In this document: positions 18,527-30,720 of the stretch, in pieces
How positions within the stretch are numbered: the first letter of the stretch is position 1
Layout of the letters: each line of letters opens with the position of its first letter
NCBI GenBank assembly: GCA_028868515.1
Contig: JAGWUI010000019.1
Coordinates: 1 to 50,931 of the forward strand
Length of the DNA: 50,931 nt
From: Gammaproteobacteria bacterium
Lineage (GTDB): Bacteria; Pseudomonadota; Gammaproteobacteria; Pseudomonadales; Moraxellaceae
Reading direction: 5' to 3'
Program-made: the position numbers and the translations under genes
Notes under the pieces: model-generated
Databases searched by the model: none
The model's input: the letters and a program-made list of their open reading frames with translations, nothing else
What the model was told of the DNA's origin: nothing

Positions 18527-20089
18527 CTATTCTGATTTTGCATCATTATGGCTTTGGCGAATCTTTTGGACGTGTAGAATAAGTTCCTGAGTAGGTTGAT
18601 CCAGTCGATTTTCGACGGGTTTGCCTTGTAAACTCGGTAAAATATCGTGAGCCAGTGATTTACCTAACTCTACTCCCCATTGATCAAACGCATTGATCCG
18701 CCAGAGATGTGCTTGTACAAAAATCTTATGTTCATACGCAGCAAGTAACAGTCCAATAGAGAACGGATCTTGCTTTGGTAGAATAATCATGCTTGATCTT
18801 TGTCCACCTAAGCATGTTTTATGGGGTTCATTAGGATAGAATCGTCCTTTTGCAAGAGCTGCACTTTGAGCAAAGCAATTAGCAAGTAGCTGATCTTGAT
18901 GTCCTGCAAAAATATTTGTATCTTCTGCAATCGCAATAAAATCTGTTGGGATCTGGCGATTACCTTGATGGAGCATTTGAAAGTAAGCATGTTGCCCATT
19001 ACTTCCGACACTCCCAAAAACAGCTTGTGCAGTGCGATATGTAATGGGTTTTCCATCAATATCGACTCCCTTGCCATTTGACTCCATCTCAAGTTGTTGC
19101 AAATAAGATGGAAAAGATCTTAAACCATGGCAATAGGGTGCAATAGATAGTCCCGCAGCATAGTTATCTTCAATATTCCATAGACCAATAAGACCCATGA
19201 TGACGGGAATATTGGCATCTAGTGGTGCTGTAAAGAAATGATCATCCATTGATCTAGCGCCAGCTAGAAGTGCCTCAAAATGATCCATACCCACTAAAAT
19301 AGCGATCGGCAAACCGACGGCTGACCATAATGAGAAACGACCACCGACCCAATCCCAAAATCTAAAGATATATTGTTTCTTTATGCCGAAGTGTTCAGCC
19401 TTATGTGGTTCTGCTGTAATTCCAACAAAGTGATGAGCAATGATGCTTTTACGCTCAAGGTGCAAGCTTTGTTCCATCCATTCTACTGCCGCAGCAGCAT
19501 TTTGCATGGTTTCAAAGGTTGTAAAAGTTTTACTAGTAATTAAAAATAGGGTTTCTTCAGGGTTAATTTGCTGTAGAACTTCATTGAGATCTTCAGCATC
19601 AATATTGGCTACAAAAAAGATTTGAATGTCAGTGGCTTTATATCGAGTGAGAGCTTCTGTAACCAAGCGTGAGCCTAAATTCGAACCACCAACACCAATA
19701 TTGACCACCGTACGAATAGGCTTGCCTGTGACTCCAGTAATTTGGCCTGCATGTAATTGATTAACGAAGTCTCGCATTTGTTCGCGAACTTTGATTGCAT
19801 CTTGTACATGAATATTCATTGTAGAGTTTGGATGACCAGATGCCGCTCGAAGTGCAGTATGCAGTACTTGGCGGTGTTCCGTTGGATTTTTAATTTCGCC
19901 TGCTTGTAATTGTTGAATGGCTTTTGGCAGTTCTGCTTGACGTGCACGTTCTTGCAGGTTTTGCCATTGAGATTCGCTGATTAATTGGTTGGTGAAATCA
20001 AATAACGCGTTTTGATAGATCACACTAAAATTTTGGAGGTAGCTTACGCTCATTGGATAGTCTAAATTTAAAAGTATGCTATAGAGCAT
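18527..20089 (-). CDS. pgi: Glucose-6-phosphate isomerase (short N-terminus)
   Basis: It interconverts glucose-6-P and fructose-6-P. Active-site segments are present: NIGVGGSNLGSR, ITSKTFTT, MESNGKGVD (catalytic Glu), GSNGQHAYFQ (catalytic His) and QWGVELGK (catalytic Lys). The protein is 520 residues from 20089, or 508 from the ATG at 20053, against about 550 in relatives. The missing stretch is the N-terminal helix before the FSVIYQ block, and an in-frame TAG closes the frame upstream. Catalysis should not depend on that part. It sits between rmlC and wzm and would connect central carbon flow to sugar-nucleotide synthesis. Confidence 0.93.
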   Translation of the reverse strand: MLYSILLNLDYPMSVSYLQNFSVIYQNALFDFTNQLISESQWQNLQERARQAELPKAIQQLQAGEIKNPTEHRQVLHTALRAASGHPNSTMNIHVQDAIKVREQMRDFVNQLHAGQITGVTGKPIRTVVNIGVGGSNLGSRLVTEALTRYKATDIQIFFVANIDAEDLNEVLQQINPEETLFLITSKTFTTFETMQNAAAAVEWMEQSLHLERKSIIAHHFVGITAEPHKAEHFGIKKQYIFRFWDWVGGRFSLWSAVGLPIAILVGMDHFEALLAGARSMDDHFFTAPLDANIPVIMGLIGLWNIEDNYAAGLSIAPYCHGLRSFPSYLQQLEMESNGKGVDIDGKPITYRTAQAVFGSVGSNGQHAYFQMLHQGNRQIPTDFIAIAEDTNIFAGHQDQLLANCFAQSAALAKGRFYPNEPHKTCLGGQRSSMIILPKQDPFSIGLLLAAYEHKIFVQAHLWRINAFDQWGVELGKSLAHDILPSLQGKPVENRLDQPTQELILHVQKIRQSHNDAKSE

Positions 20090-20243
20090 GTCACAAAATA
20101 TGCCGCAATAGCTGTAGGTATCTATGCGGCGATGATTCCATTTCCTCGAATCCGTTTTCTAACGGTTATTGAAAAAGGGCGGAGAATTGTAATATATACG
20201 TATAATATGGACAAGATAAGTCTTGTTGCATATCCGTTATTCA

Positions 20244-20789
20244 CTAGAAGACATCCACATCCTTGAAAAGAGGGGCTTGTTGGTCTTTGCCAGATAATAA
20301 TGGTACCCCTTCGAATCGCCAATCAATTGCTAAGTCTGGATCATTCCAAGCAATGGAACGCTCATGACTTGGCGCATAGGTATTGGTCGTTTTGTATAAG
20401 AATTCTGCGGTATCTGATAACGTCACGAAACCATGTGCAAAACCTTCAGGCACCCATAGCTGTTTTCTATTTTCAGCAGATAAAATTTCACCAACCCATT
20501 GTCCAAATGTTGGCGAGTTTTTGCGGATATCAACGGCGACATCGAAAACTTCGCCTTGCACTACGCGAACAAGTTTACCTTGAGCCATGGGGTCTAGTTG
20601 GTAGTGTAAACCGCGTAAGACGCCGCGTTGTGATTTTGAATGGTTGTCTTGAACAAAGGTGCGTTTGATTCCTGTCGCTTCTTCAAAAGCTGCTTGGTTA
20701 AAGCTTTCGAAGAAAAAACCGCGTTCATCGCCAAAAAACTTCGGTGTAAACAGTACGACTTCAGGGATAGCTAATCGAGTGGCTTGCAT
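20244..20789 (-). CDS. rmlC: dTDP-4-dehydrorhamnose 3,5-epimerase
   Basis: This 181-residue cupin enzyme has the motifs GDERGFFFESFN, FVQDNHSKSQRGVLRGLHYQ (catalytic His and neighbouring residues), GEVFDVAVD and VPEGFAHGF. It performs the third step of dTDP-L-rhamnose synthesis. Its ATG shares a base with the rmlA stop codon (TAATG), so the two are translated together. The position after rmlA is the common operon order. Confidence 0.96.
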   Translation of the reverse strand: MQATRLAIPEVVLFTPKFFGDERGFFFESFNQAAFEEATGIKRTFVQDNHSKSQRGVLRGLHYQLDPMAQGKLVRVVQGEVFDVAVDIRKNSPTFGQWVGEILSAENRKQLWVPEGFAHGFVTLSDTAEFLYKTTNTYAPSHERSIAWNDPDLAIDWRFEGVPLLSGKDQQAPLFKDVDVF

Positions 20790-21670
20790 TAAAATATCTG
20801 CTCTTTAAGTAGGTTCAGTAGGTATTGTCCATAGCCATTTTTTGCGAGAGGTTTAGCTAGTTCAGCGAGTTGTTCTGCGCTGATCCACTTGTTATGGAAA
20901 GCAATTTCTTCAGGACAAGCCACTTTGAGTCCTTGGCGTTTTTCTACCGTTGCGATAAATTGGCTGGCTTCTAGTAATGAATCGTGCGTTCCTGTATCAA
21001 GCCATGCATAACCACGGCCCATCAGTTCGACAGAGAGCTGACCTTGATTTAAATAAAGCTGGTTCAGATCAGTAATTTCGAGTTCACCGCGAGCAGAGGG
21101 TTTGATTTGTTTGGCAAGTTTAACAACTTGATTATCGTAGAAATAAAGCCCTGTGATTGCATAGTTTGACTTAGGCTGTTTCGGTTTTTCTTCAAGTGAT
21201 AAGACTTTACCAGTTGCATCAAATTCAGCAACACCATAACGTTCTGGATCGTGGACATGATAAGCAAATACTGTTGCGCCAGATTCTTTATGGCTTGCAT
21301 TGGCCAATAGCTGACGGAAATCATGACCGAAGAAAATATTGTCACCTAATACAAGGGCACAGTGATCATCGCCAATAAATTCTTCGCCAAGAATAAAAGC
21401 CTGAGCCAAACCATCTGGACTAGGCTGTACAACATAGCTGAGGCTGAGCCCCCATTGGCTACCATCGCCAAGGAGTTGTTGATAGCGAGGAATGTCTTGT
21501 GGTGTAGAGATAATCAGGATTTCACGAATGCCTGCCAGCATTAATGTGGATAATGGATAATAAACCATCGGCTTATCGTAAACAGGCAATAATTGCTTGG
21601 ATATGGCTAATGTGGCTGGGTGTAGGCGTGTTCCAGAACCACCTGCTAATATAATTCCTTTGCGTTTCAT
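20789..21670 (-). CDS. rmlA: Glucose-1-phosphate thymidylyltransferase
   Basis: This 293-residue nucleotidyltransferase starts [17 protein letters not shown]. It has the signature [27 protein letters not shown] and [15 protein letters not shown], and [12 protein letters not shown] later. It makes dTDP-glucose from glucose-1-P and dTTP and is normally feedback-inhibited by dTDP-rhamnose. Translation of the following rmlC is coupled by a TAATG overlap. Confidence 0.97.
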   Translation of the reverse strand: MKRKGIILAGGSGTRLHPATLAISKQLLPVYDKPMVYYPLSTLMLAGIREILIISTPQDIPRYQQLLGDGSQWGLSLSYVVQPSPDGLAQAFILGEEFIGDDHCALVLGDNIFFGHDFRQLLANASHKESGATVFAYHVHDPERYGVAEFDATGKVLSLEEKPKQPKSNYAITGLYFYDNQVVKLAKQIKPSARGELEITDLNQLYLNQGQLSVELMGRGYAWLDTGTHDSLLEASQFIATVEKRQGLKVACPEEIAFHNKWISAEQLAELAKPLAKNGYGQYLLNLLKEQIF

Positions 21671-21734
21671 TATTTCTTCTCTAGTTCAATCGTTGCTAAA
21701 TTAAGATGGTTGATAGTGTACAGTTTGAGAGTTT

Positions 21735-22631
21735 TTACGGTATTAACTCTTGAACCATACGTTTTACATGGTATTGCCATGGTGGAAGTTGGATATTTAG
21801 AAGCTTGCGTAGCTTGTCTGTGCTGAGTCGTGAGTTTTGCGGACGTGCAGCAGGTACAGGATAGGCAGATGCTGGAATGCTTCCTACTTGCTCAGGCTGT
21901 ACTTTGAAGGAAGCGCCACATTGAATCGCTTCCGCAATCACGAATTGAGCATAGCCATGCCAGCTTGTTTCTCCTGCCGCAACCAAATGGTAAATACCCG
22001 AAGCATTTGCTGCGAGCGAGGAGTCATGTTGCAAACGATAGACGGACAGTGCAGTGACGTCAGCAATGAGTTCCGCACTAGTCGGCGCGCCAAATTGATC
22101 TGCGACGACATTGAGACTATCGCGTTCAGCGGCGAGTCGTAACATGGTCTTGGCAAAGTTACCGCCTCGACTAGCAAAAACCCAGCTCGTTCTGAATATT
22201 AAATGTTTGCAACCAGATTCTGTAATTGCAACCTCACCATCGCGTTTGGTTTGCCCATAGACACTCAGTGGGGCGGTGGCATCATTCTCCAGATAGAAGC
22301 CATCTTTGGTGCCATCAAAGACATAATCGGTTGAATAGTGAATGAGCCAACCATTTAGCTTCTTGGTTTCTTCTGCTAATACTGCAAGTGATTGCGTATT
22401 GACTCGGCGAGCACGATCAACGTCACTTTCTGCTTTGTCTACAGCCGTGTATGCAGCAGCATTGACGATCACATCTGGTGCGTAATCCTGAACGAGTTGA
22501 CGTAGAGATTCTGGGTCATCTAAGTTGGCTTCGGTGCGGTCACATGCACGAAGCTCTCCTAACGGACTCAGCGCACGTTGCAGTTCCCAACCAACTTGCC
22601 CATTTTTTCCAAGTAGTAAAATTTTCAACAT
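21735..22631 (-). CDS. rmlD: dTDP-4-dehydrorhamnose reductase
   Basis: This 298-residue extended SDR protein has the NAD(P)-binding start KILLLGKNGQVGWELQ, NAAAYTAVDKAE, STDYVFDG and YGQTKRDGE (Tyr-X3-Lys). It reduces dTDP-4-keto-L-rhamnose to dTDP-L-rhamnose with NAD(P)H, the last step of the pathway. Only three bases separate it from rmlB; 64 bases separate it from rmlA. Confidence 0.96.
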   Translation of the reverse strand: MLKILLLGKNGQVGWELQRALSPLGELRACDRTEANLDDPESLRQLVQDYAPDVIVNAAAYTAVDKAESDVDRARRVNTQSLAVLAEETKKLNGWLIHYSTDYVFDGTKDGFYLENDATAPLSVYGQTKRDGEVAITESGCKHLIFRTSWVFASRGGNFAKTMLRLAAERDSLNVVADQFGAPTSAELIADVTALSVYRLQHDSSLAANASGIYHLVAAGETSWHGYAQFVIAEAIQCGASFKVQPEQVGSIPASAYPVPAARPQNSRLSTDKLRKLLNIQLPPWQYHVKRMVQELIP

Positions 22632-22634
22632 GGG

Positions 22635-23699
22635 TTACTCATGTGTATATTGTTGATTGACCCAATCGCGGTAATCTCCGCTTGTGACGCGATCAACCCA
22701 AGCTTGGTTAGCCAGATACCATTGAACTGTTTTACGAATCCCTGTTTCAAAGGTCTCTGCAGGTTTCCAGCCGAGTTCTCGTTCAAGTTTGGTCGCATCA
22801 ATGGCATAACGGCGATCATGTCCTGCGCGGTCTTTAACAAAGGTGATCTGCGTTTTATAAGACTGACCATCTGTGCGGGGTTGCAGTTCATCGAGAATTT
22901 CACAGAGCGTGGTGACCACATCCAGATTGGCCTTTTCATTCCAGCCACCAACGTTGTAGGTTTCACCTAAAACTCCGCGAGCAAGGACGCGGCGGATGGC
23001 ACTACAGTGATCAGTGACGTACAACCAATCACGGATTTGTTGACCGTCGCCATAGATAGGTAGGTTTTTACCATTCAAAGCATTCAAAATACATAGTGGA
23101 ATGAGCTTTTCTGGAAAATGAAATGGCCCATAATTATTTGAACAATTCGTTGTGAGGACTGGCAACCCATAAGTGTGATGATAAGCACGAACTAGATGGT
23201 CAGAAGCAGCTTTACTGGCGGAATAAGGGCTATTAGGTTCATAGCGGTTCGTTTCGCTAAAAGCCGGGTCAGATTTTTCAAGAGAACCGTAGACTTCGTC
23301 AGTTGAGACATGCAGAAAACGAAAAGCTGCTTTGTTTGTTTCATCAAGGTTTGACCAATAGCTGCGCACTGTTTCTAGTAGTTTGAATGTGCCAACAATA
23401 TTGGTTTGAATGAATGCTTCAGGACCTGTAATCGAACGGTCAACATGACTTTCCGCAGCAAAATTTAGAACTGCGCGGACTTGATGCTTGATGAGGAGTT
23501 CACTAATGATTAGTGAGTCGGCGATATCCGCATGGACAAAAATATGATGAGGATTTGTTTTAACCGATGCTAGATTTTCTAAATTTCCTGCATAGGTTAA
23601 TTTATCGAGACTGATCACCAGTTCATTATGATGAGCGAGCCAATCGAGTACAAAGTTACTACCGATAAAACCTGCTGCGCCTGTTACAAGTATTGCCAT
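22635..23699 (-). CDS. rmlB: dTDP-glucose 4,6-dehydratase
   Basis: This 354-residue extended SDR enzyme has [14 protein letters not shown] at the N-terminus, [29 protein letters not shown] (catalytic Tyr/Lys) and [15 protein letters not shown]. It converts dTDP-glucose to dTDP-4-keto-6-deoxyglucose. It heads a tight rmlBDAC run that follows the hexomutase gene by 35 bases, and the whole group is on the reverse strand. Confidence 0.97.
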   Translation of the reverse strand: MAILVTGAAGFIGSNFVLDWLAHHNELVISLDKLTYAGNLENLASVKTNPHHIFVHADIADSLIISELLIKHQVRAVLNFAAESHVDRSITGPEAFIQTNIVGTFKLLETVRSYWSNLDETNKAAFRFLHVSTDEVYGSLEKSDPAFSETNRYEPNSPYSASKAASDHLVRAYHHTYGLPVLTTNCSNNYGPFHFPEKLIPLCILNALNGKNLPIYGDGQQIRDWLYVTDHCSAIRRVLARGVLGETYNVGGWNEKANLDVVTTLCEILDELQPRTDGQSYKTQITFVKDRAGHDRRYAIDATKLERELGWKPAETFETGIRKTVQWYLANQAWVDRVTSGDYRDWVNQQYTHE

Positions 23700-23734
23700 T
23701 ATTGCTTATTTCCGTAGATAAACTGTTTTTTCAA

Positions 23735-25120
23735 TTAATAACTATTTTGCGGTTGGACACCGATTAATTGCTGTAATTCTGCGGTACGCATCGTCATTAA
23801 TGCATGCGCATTTTCGCCGCGAGCTTCAACATTTAAACGCATTAGAGGTTCTGTATTTGATGTACGCAGATTAAAGCGCCAGTCCGAGAATGACAAGCTC
23901 ATACCATCTGTTTTATCGAGTTCAGGATGTTCTGGGCTGTAGTGTTTCAGAATTTTTTCAATGATTTCAGCACTATTGTCCACGCGGAAGTTGATTTCTC
24001 CACTGCATGGGTAGGTTGCCATACGCTCACTGATGAGTGTTGATAGTCCTTTACCAGTATGACTAACTAAGTTGACTGCAAGAAGCCATGGAATCATACC
24101 GCTATCACAGTAGGCAAAATCACGGAAATAGTGATGCGCACTCATTTCTCCGCCATAGATGGCATTCTCGGCGCGCATCCGCTCTTTAATGAAAGCATGT
24201 CCTGTTTTGCACTGAATAGCCTGACCGCCAGATTGTTCAGCGATATCAATCGTATTCCATGTCAAACGCGGATCATGAATGATTTTTTCACCAGGATTTT
24301 TTAGCAAAAATGCCTGAGATAGTAGACCAACGATATAGTAGCCTTCAATAAATTCACCGTGTTCATCGAACAAGAAACAACGGTCAAAGTCGCCATCCCA
24401 TGCCACGCCGAAGTCAGCCTGATGAGTTTTTACCGCATCGATCGTTGCGCCACGATTTTCTAGCAGAATCGGGTTAGGGATGCCATTTGGAAAGCTGCCA
24501 TCAGCTTCGTGATGGACTTTGATAAATGAAATCGGAATATTTAATTGAGCAAATCGGCTTTCTAGTGCATCAATCACATGACCCGCCGCGCCATTACCTG
24601 AATTGACGACGATTTTCAGCGGACGAATATTGGCAATATCCAAATAGGTCAGTAAATGGCTGACGTAATCTTCAAGGATAGAAATTTCGGTCAGTGTGCC
24701 TTTGTGTGTGATTGGTGCGAATTCATTTTTTTCAGCAAGCGCTTTGATGTCCAGCAGACCTGTATCTCCGCTAATCGGCTGAGCGCCTTTTTTGACTAGC
24801 TTCATACCGTTATAATCCATAGGATTATGGCTGGCAGTGACTTCGATGCCGCCGTCCACATCGAGATGAAATGCTGCAAAATAAACTTCTTCTGTGCCAG
24901 TCATGCCGATATCTAAAACGTCCACGCCACTATCCATCAAGCCTTGAGCAACAGCCATCTTGAGTGCGTGGCTTGTTGGACGTATATCGGCACCGACGAC
25001 GATTTTTTTCGGTTGTAATAATTGTCCGTATGCGCGACCAATATTGTATGCAATTGACTCATTCAGTTCAGTTCCGAGTTTGCCTCGAATGTCATAGGCT
25101 TTAAAACAGGTCAGTTGCAT
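23735..25120 (-). CDS. Phosphomannomutase/phosphoglucomutase (CpsG/ManB-like)
   Basis: This 461-residue alpha-D-phosphohexomutase has four recognisable sites: the phosphoserine loop [15 protein letters not shown] near residue 100, the metal loop [11 protein letters not shown] near 245, the sugar loop [10 protein letters not shown] near 330, and the phosphate-binding [15 protein letters not shown] near 430. It interconverts 1- and 6-phosphates of mannose or glucose. No GDP-mannose pyrophosphorylase lies nearby while RmlA needs glucose-1-P, so I infer that phosphoglucomutase activity matters here. It is the first gene of the reverse-strand cluster, with 133 bases to mutY. Confidence 0.9.
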   Translation of the reverse strand: MQLTCFKAYDIRGKLGTELNESIAYNIGRAYGQLLQPKKIVVGADIRPTSHALKMAVAQGLMDSGVDVLDIGMTGTEEVYFAAFHLDVDGGIEVTASHNPMDYNGMKLVKKGAQPISGDTGLLDIKALAEKNEFAPITHKGTLTEISILEDYVSHLLTYLDIANIRPLKIVVNSGNGAAGHVIDALESRFAQLNIPISFIKVHHEADGSFPNGIPNPILLENRGATIDAVKTHQADFGVAWDGDFDRCFLFDEHGEFIEGYYIVGLLSQAFLLKNPGEKIIHDPRLTWNTIDIAEQSGGQAIQCKTGHAFIKERMRAENAIYGGEMSAHHYFRDFAYCDSGMIPWLLAVNLVSHTGKGLSTLISERMATYPCSGEINFRVDNSAEIIEKILKHYSPEHPELDKTDGMSLSFSDWRFNLRTSNTEPLMRLNVEARGENAHALMTMRTAELQQLIGVQPQNSY

Positions 25121-25253
25121 GATGTGCTCATTAAAATTGTCGAATAACGTGTGGCAAACATGGTGTCAATGTGCACCAAGAATAAATTGCGGCAGAGTAT
25201 GCCATAAGTAGGTTTCAAACGTCATTAGAGTGTCCTGAATTTATACAATTTAA

Positions 25254-26306
25254 CTAAGATAATAGTTTGCGCATCGCTTCAGGGATGCCAGATGCAAATG
25301 CTTCGACAGGATTCATCCAACGTATCTGTGAAAAATATTGTTCCAGCATTTGTTTTTGATCTGCTTCAATTTCAAAGTGAATGGCTTGTAATTCCCAATG
25401 AAAATGGGTGAAAGTGTGGCGTATTTTTTGACCTAGAGAGCCATTTTTTAACCCTAGATTTGATAATAGTTGTTCAAGATCAGCTTCAATCACAGGCAAA
25501 CACCATAGTCCCCCCCAGAGTCCTTCAGCAGGGCGTTGTTGCCAGAGAAGCTGCTGATTGTGCTGGATCATCAAGACGGTTGCATGACGTGTTGGTGTAG
25601 CTTTGCGTGCAGGCTTTTGTGGCAACTCTAAGACTCGATTTTGTTTAAATGCTTCGCAATTACTGTGCATTGGACAATATAAGCACAATGGCTTCTTCGG
25701 CGTACAAATGGTTGCACCTAAATCCATGATCGCTTGGTTGTAGTCGTGTGCGCGTGTTTGTGGCGTGAGGGATTCGGCGATTTGCCAGATATTTTTGATA
25801 AACCCACTACTCATACTATCGCCTTCTAGCGCCAAATAGCGACTGAGTACGCGCTTGACATTACCATCCATGATGACGCCAAATTGACGTAAACCGAGGG
25901 ACATCAGCGCGCCTGCTGTTGACCGACCAATCCCAGAGAGCTCCATCCATTCTTCTAGGTTTTCTGGAAATCTTCCTTTTTCGGCGACCATGCCAGCTGC
26001 TTTATGTAAATTTCTGGCACGCGCGTAATAACCCAGCCCCGCCCAAAATGGTGCAACCTCATCCCAGCTAGCCTGACCAAGATCCTGTACGGTTGGAAAG
26101 CGCTGCATAAAACGATCAAAATATTGAAGCACGGTCTTGACTTGAGTTTGCTGGAGCATGATTTCTGACACCCAGACTTTATAAGGATCGTCGGTGACTT
26201 GCCACGGTAGGTCATGCCGCCCATGTTGTTCAAACCATGCGAGGAGTCGTTCGGAGAAATGATGGTCAGAAAGAGTGGGCGTATTTACGGTTGCAGTCAT
26301 GTACAT
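25254..26306 (-). CDS. mutY: Adenine DNA glycosylase
   Basis: This 350-residue base-excision enzyme has an HhH-GPD domain: WVSEIMLQQTQV with the catalytic Glu, then LSGIGRSTAGAL, then MDGNVKRVLSRY with the catalytic Asp. A four-cysteine 4Fe-4S loop (CTPKKPLCLYCPMHSNC) lies near residue 200, and a NUDIX-like C-terminal domain reads 8-oxoguanine. It removes adenine mispaired with 8-oxoG. A second ATG lies two codons inside (26300); neither has a clear ribosome-binding site. It diverges from thiC. Confidence 0.96.
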   Translation of the reverse strand: MYMTATVNTPTLSDHHFSERLLAWFEQHGRHDLPWQVTDDPYKVWVSEIMLQQTQVKTVLQYFDRFMQRFPTVQDLGQASWDEVAPFWAGLGYYARARNLHKAAGMVAEKGRFPENLEEWMELSGIGRSTAGALMSLGLRQFGVIMDGNVKRVLSRYLALEGDSMSSGFIKNIWQIAESLTPQTRAHDYNQAIMDLGATICTPKKPLCLYCPMHSNCEAFKQNRVLELPQKPARKATPTRHATVLMIQHNQQLLWQQRPAEGLWGGLWCLPVIEADLEQLLSNLGLKNGSLGQKIRHTFTHFHWELQAIHFEIEADQKQMLEQYFSQIRWMNPVEAFASGIPEAMRKLLS

Positions 26307-26333
26307 TATTCATCATGTTAAAAGGTATCTTAA

Positions 26334-28292
<1,959 letters not shown>

Positions 28293-28702
28293 CTTTAGTC
28301 GGCTTTGTTCTTATCAGGATTGCCGTTGCTAGATTGTGACGGCAATTGATTGAAAAAAATAATAAAGATAATTACCTGTGCGGTTTTATTTGGTCTTTCA
28401 ATTTTCAAATTGAAAAAACGGGTGTTGTTAAGACTGTTGAAGCAGAAAAGAAAGATATATCTACAGAGAATGCTGAACTGATATTAGATATTGCTAACAT
28501 GTTTGAGAAAACATTATTTTCAAGTAGATCATCAGATTATTCGGAAACCTATAAATTCTGTTTTTTATCATAATGAAGCTGTTTTTTTATTAAAAGGTAA
28601 ATAATTTGACAATATTCGTTGTCATGTTTAGTTTGTCATCCGTTGCTGTATATTTAAGCGTTGCGCATTTATCGTAGGTCCATATTTTTGGAGCAATATC
28701 GC
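28293..28702. other. Intergenic region after thiC, mostly featureless, with one doubtful small ORF
   Basis: An 8-bp stem (ATTGCCGT / ACGGCAAT, about 28318-28345) lies just after thiC without a T-run. An A/T-rich 75-codon ORF (28346-28573, TTG start) follows. It has no recognisable domain, no clear ribosome-binding site and a composition like its surroundings, so I do not call it a gene. The remainder before the next start is A/T-rich and probably holds that operon's promoter. Confidence 0.5.
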
Positions 28703-29539
28703 ATGTCTACAACTCGCGTTTTAATCACAGGTGCAAATACTGGAATTGGTTTGGCAACCGCAAAAAGACTTGTTCAAAGTGGTGCTGATGTCATTCTGGC
28801 ATGTCGTAATCCCATTAAAGCAAAAGCAGCGCAGGATGAGCTATTGAAACTTGGTGGTTCTGGTCAAGTTGATTTGATTGAGCTTGATTTAAATAGTCTT
28901 ACCTCAGTCAAAGCAGCAGCGGAACTGGTTAAATCTCGTTATGGTTCAATAGATGTATTGATTAATAACGCAGGTATTTTTGGAGAGTCTCTCCAACAAA
29001 CAGTTGATGGCTATGAACAGCAGTTTGGTGTGAATTATCTCGGCCCTTTCTTGCTGACACAGTTGTTACTACCTGCATTGCAAGCGGCGCAGGCAGGGCG
29101 AATTATTCATTTGTCTTCGATTATGCATTGGCTGGGGCATATTAACCCTGAATCCTTCCAGCAATCATCAGGCACTTATCATGCGGTTTCTGCTTACGGA
29201 CAGTCCAAATTGGCAAATTTATTGTTTAGCCATGCGCTAGCACGTCAGTTGGAAGGCTCTACAGTGACCAGTAATGCACTACATCCAGGTGGTGTGAACT
29301 CAGATATTTATCGTGATGTGCCAAAACTTCAATATGTCGTTATGCGACCATTCTTGATTCCGACCAGCCGACCCGCTGAATTGATTACTAAAATGGCGAT
29401 CAGTCATGAATGGTCAACAAAAAATGGTCAATATGTCAGTGCACATATGCCAAGTTGGCAATCACATCATGCAAAAAACACGCAATTGGGTGATCAACTT
29501 TATCAGCAGTCACTAGAGTTAGTGCGCGAATATTTATAA
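28703..29539 (+). CDS. Short-chain dehydrogenase/reductase (retinol dehydrogenase-like)
   Basis: The protein is 278 residues from the ATG at 28703, preceded by GGAG at 28690; the frame runs 14 codons further upstream without a good site. Classical SDR features are the TGANTGIG cofactor loop near residue 11, NNAG near 90, and SAYGQSKLAN (Tyr-X3-Lys) near 170. The LACRNPIKAKAA block after beta-2 suggests NADP preference, as in the WWOX/RDH-like subgroup. The substrate is unknown. It is followed after 27 bases by a second reductase and is probably cotranscribed with it. Confidence 0.85.
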   Translation: MSTTRVLITGANTGIGLATAKRLVQSGADVILACRNPIKAKAAQDELLKLGGSGQVDLIELDLNSLTSVKAAAELVKSRYGSIDVLINNAGIFGESLQQTVDGYEQQFGVNYLGPFLLTQLLLPALQAAQAGRIIHLSSIMHWLGHINPESFQQSSGTYHAVSAYGQSKLANLLFSHALARQLEGSTVTSNALHPGGVNSDIYRDVPKLQYVVMRPFLIPTSRPAELITKMAISHEWSTKNGQYVSAHMPSWQSHHAKNTQLGDQLYQQSLELVREYL

Positions 29540-29566
29540 TGTTTTTACAATAAAGGAAAAACTGAG

Positions 29567-30637
29567 ATGACCACCATTGATCCAAAAGCACCAATTTTGA
29601 TTACAGGCGCGAGTGGCTATGTTGCAGGTTGGATTGTCAAAAATCTATTAGAGGCAGGGCATACGGTTCATGCCACAGTTCGTGATCCTGCAAAAACGAG
29701 CAGTGTCGCCCATCTGCAAAAGATTGCAGACCATAGTACGGGCACATTGAAACTGTTTAAGGCGGATTTGTTGACTGATCGCGCATTCGATGAAGCAATG
29801 GCAGGATGTGAGTTAGTGATTCATACCGCATCCCCTTTTATTATTTCAGGCTATAAAGATGCCAATGAGGCTCTGGTTCGCCCAGCGCTGGAAGGTACTC
29901 GCAATGTGTTTAGATCCGTTGAGCGTACGCCGAGTGTCAAACGTGTGGTGCTCACATCGAGCGTAGTTGCAACCTATGGTGATAATCAAGATGCGAGCAA
30001 TTTGCCTAACAATACATTGAATGAGTCACATTGGAATACGACCAGTAGTGTTGATCATCAGCCGTATAATTATTCCAAAGTTGTTGCGGAACGCGAGGCA
30101 TGGAAATTACACGGTGAGCAAAGTCAGCCGAATCGTTGGGATTTAGTCTGTGTTAATCCAGGTCTAGTCGTTGGCCCTGCGCTCACGACCAATAGTATTT
30201 CAGCCAGTATTTCGACGTTACAGCAATTTGGCGATGGGACGATGCGTTTTGGCGCGCCGCATTTGTTGATGGGTTTGGTGGATGTTCGCGATGTTGCGGA
30301 TGCGCATATTCGAGCAGGTTTCACCCCTGAAGCCAATGGTCGCTATATTGTGTCTGCCGACACTTTAAGCATGTTACAAATGGGTTCTGCGCTTCGAGAA
30401 AAATATGGCTCTAAATATCCATTTCCCTTGATTCCTGCACCTAAACTGGGTTTTTGGTTGATTGCACCGTTGTTCGGCATGACGCGCGATTTTGTGGCAC
30501 GTAATGTTGGTCATAAAATTGCGTTCGATAATGGTCGAAGCCAGCGCGATCTTAAAATTCAATATCGGGATGTGCGCGTCGCGATCTGTGAGCATTTCCA
30601 GCAATTGATTGATGATGGTTTGATCAAGAAAAAGTAA
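29567..30637 (+). CDS. NAD(P)-dependent reductase (extended SDR, dihydroflavonol-4-reductase-like)
   Basis: This 356-residue protein opens with ILITGASGYVAGWIV, followed by a VHATVRDP segment typical of the aldehyde/DFR-like subgroup, VVLTSSVVA near residue 128 and YNYSKVVAE (Tyr-X3-Lys) near 168. It would reduce carbonyls or modify a nucleotide-linked or small hydrophobic substrate; nothing here says which. An AAAGGA ribosome-binding site precedes the ATG. It is second in a two-gene unit ended by a strong hairpin. Confidence 0.85.
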   Translation: MTTIDPKAPILITGASGYVAGWIVKNLLEAGHTVHATVRDPAKTSSVAHLQKIADHSTGTLKLFKADLLTDRAFDEAMAGCELVIHTASPFIISGYKDANEALVRPALEGTRNVFRSVERTPSVKRVVLTSSVVATYGDNQDASNLPNNTLNESHWNTTSSVDHQPYNYSKVVAEREAWKLHGEQSQPNRWDLVCVNPGLVVGPALTTNSISASISTLQQFGDGTMRFGAPHLLMGLVDVRDVADAHIRAGFTPEANGRYIVSADTLSMLQMGSALREKYGSKYPFPLIPAPKLGFWLIAPLFGMTRDFVARNVGHKIAFDNGRSQRDLKIQYRDVRVAICEHFQQLIDDGLIKKK

Positions 30638-30661
30638 ACATATTTAACGTTAAACAATGAA

Positions 30662-30698
30662 TATAAAAAAAGACGAGTTAATCGTCTTTTTTTATATC
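30662..30698. terminator. Bidirectional terminator between converging genes
   Basis: An A-run, the arms AGACGA and TCGTCT, and a T-run form a symmetrical stem that can stop transcription from the reductase pair and from the reverse-strand argS/SPOR pair. Confidence 0.9.
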
Positions 30699-30720
30699 TT
30701 AAGCGTGGAAAGCTGTTGTA

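Noticed and set aside
10452-25120. Wzx/Wzy-dependent capsule locus
   Set aside because: No flippase or polymerase with many membrane helices is encoded; wzm/wzt with a carbohydrate-binding Wzt domain indicate the ABC-dependent route.
28346-28573. 75-codon ORF after thiC
   Set aside because: TTG start, no ribosome-binding site, A/T-rich composition and no recognisable features; kept only as a note in the intergenic entry.
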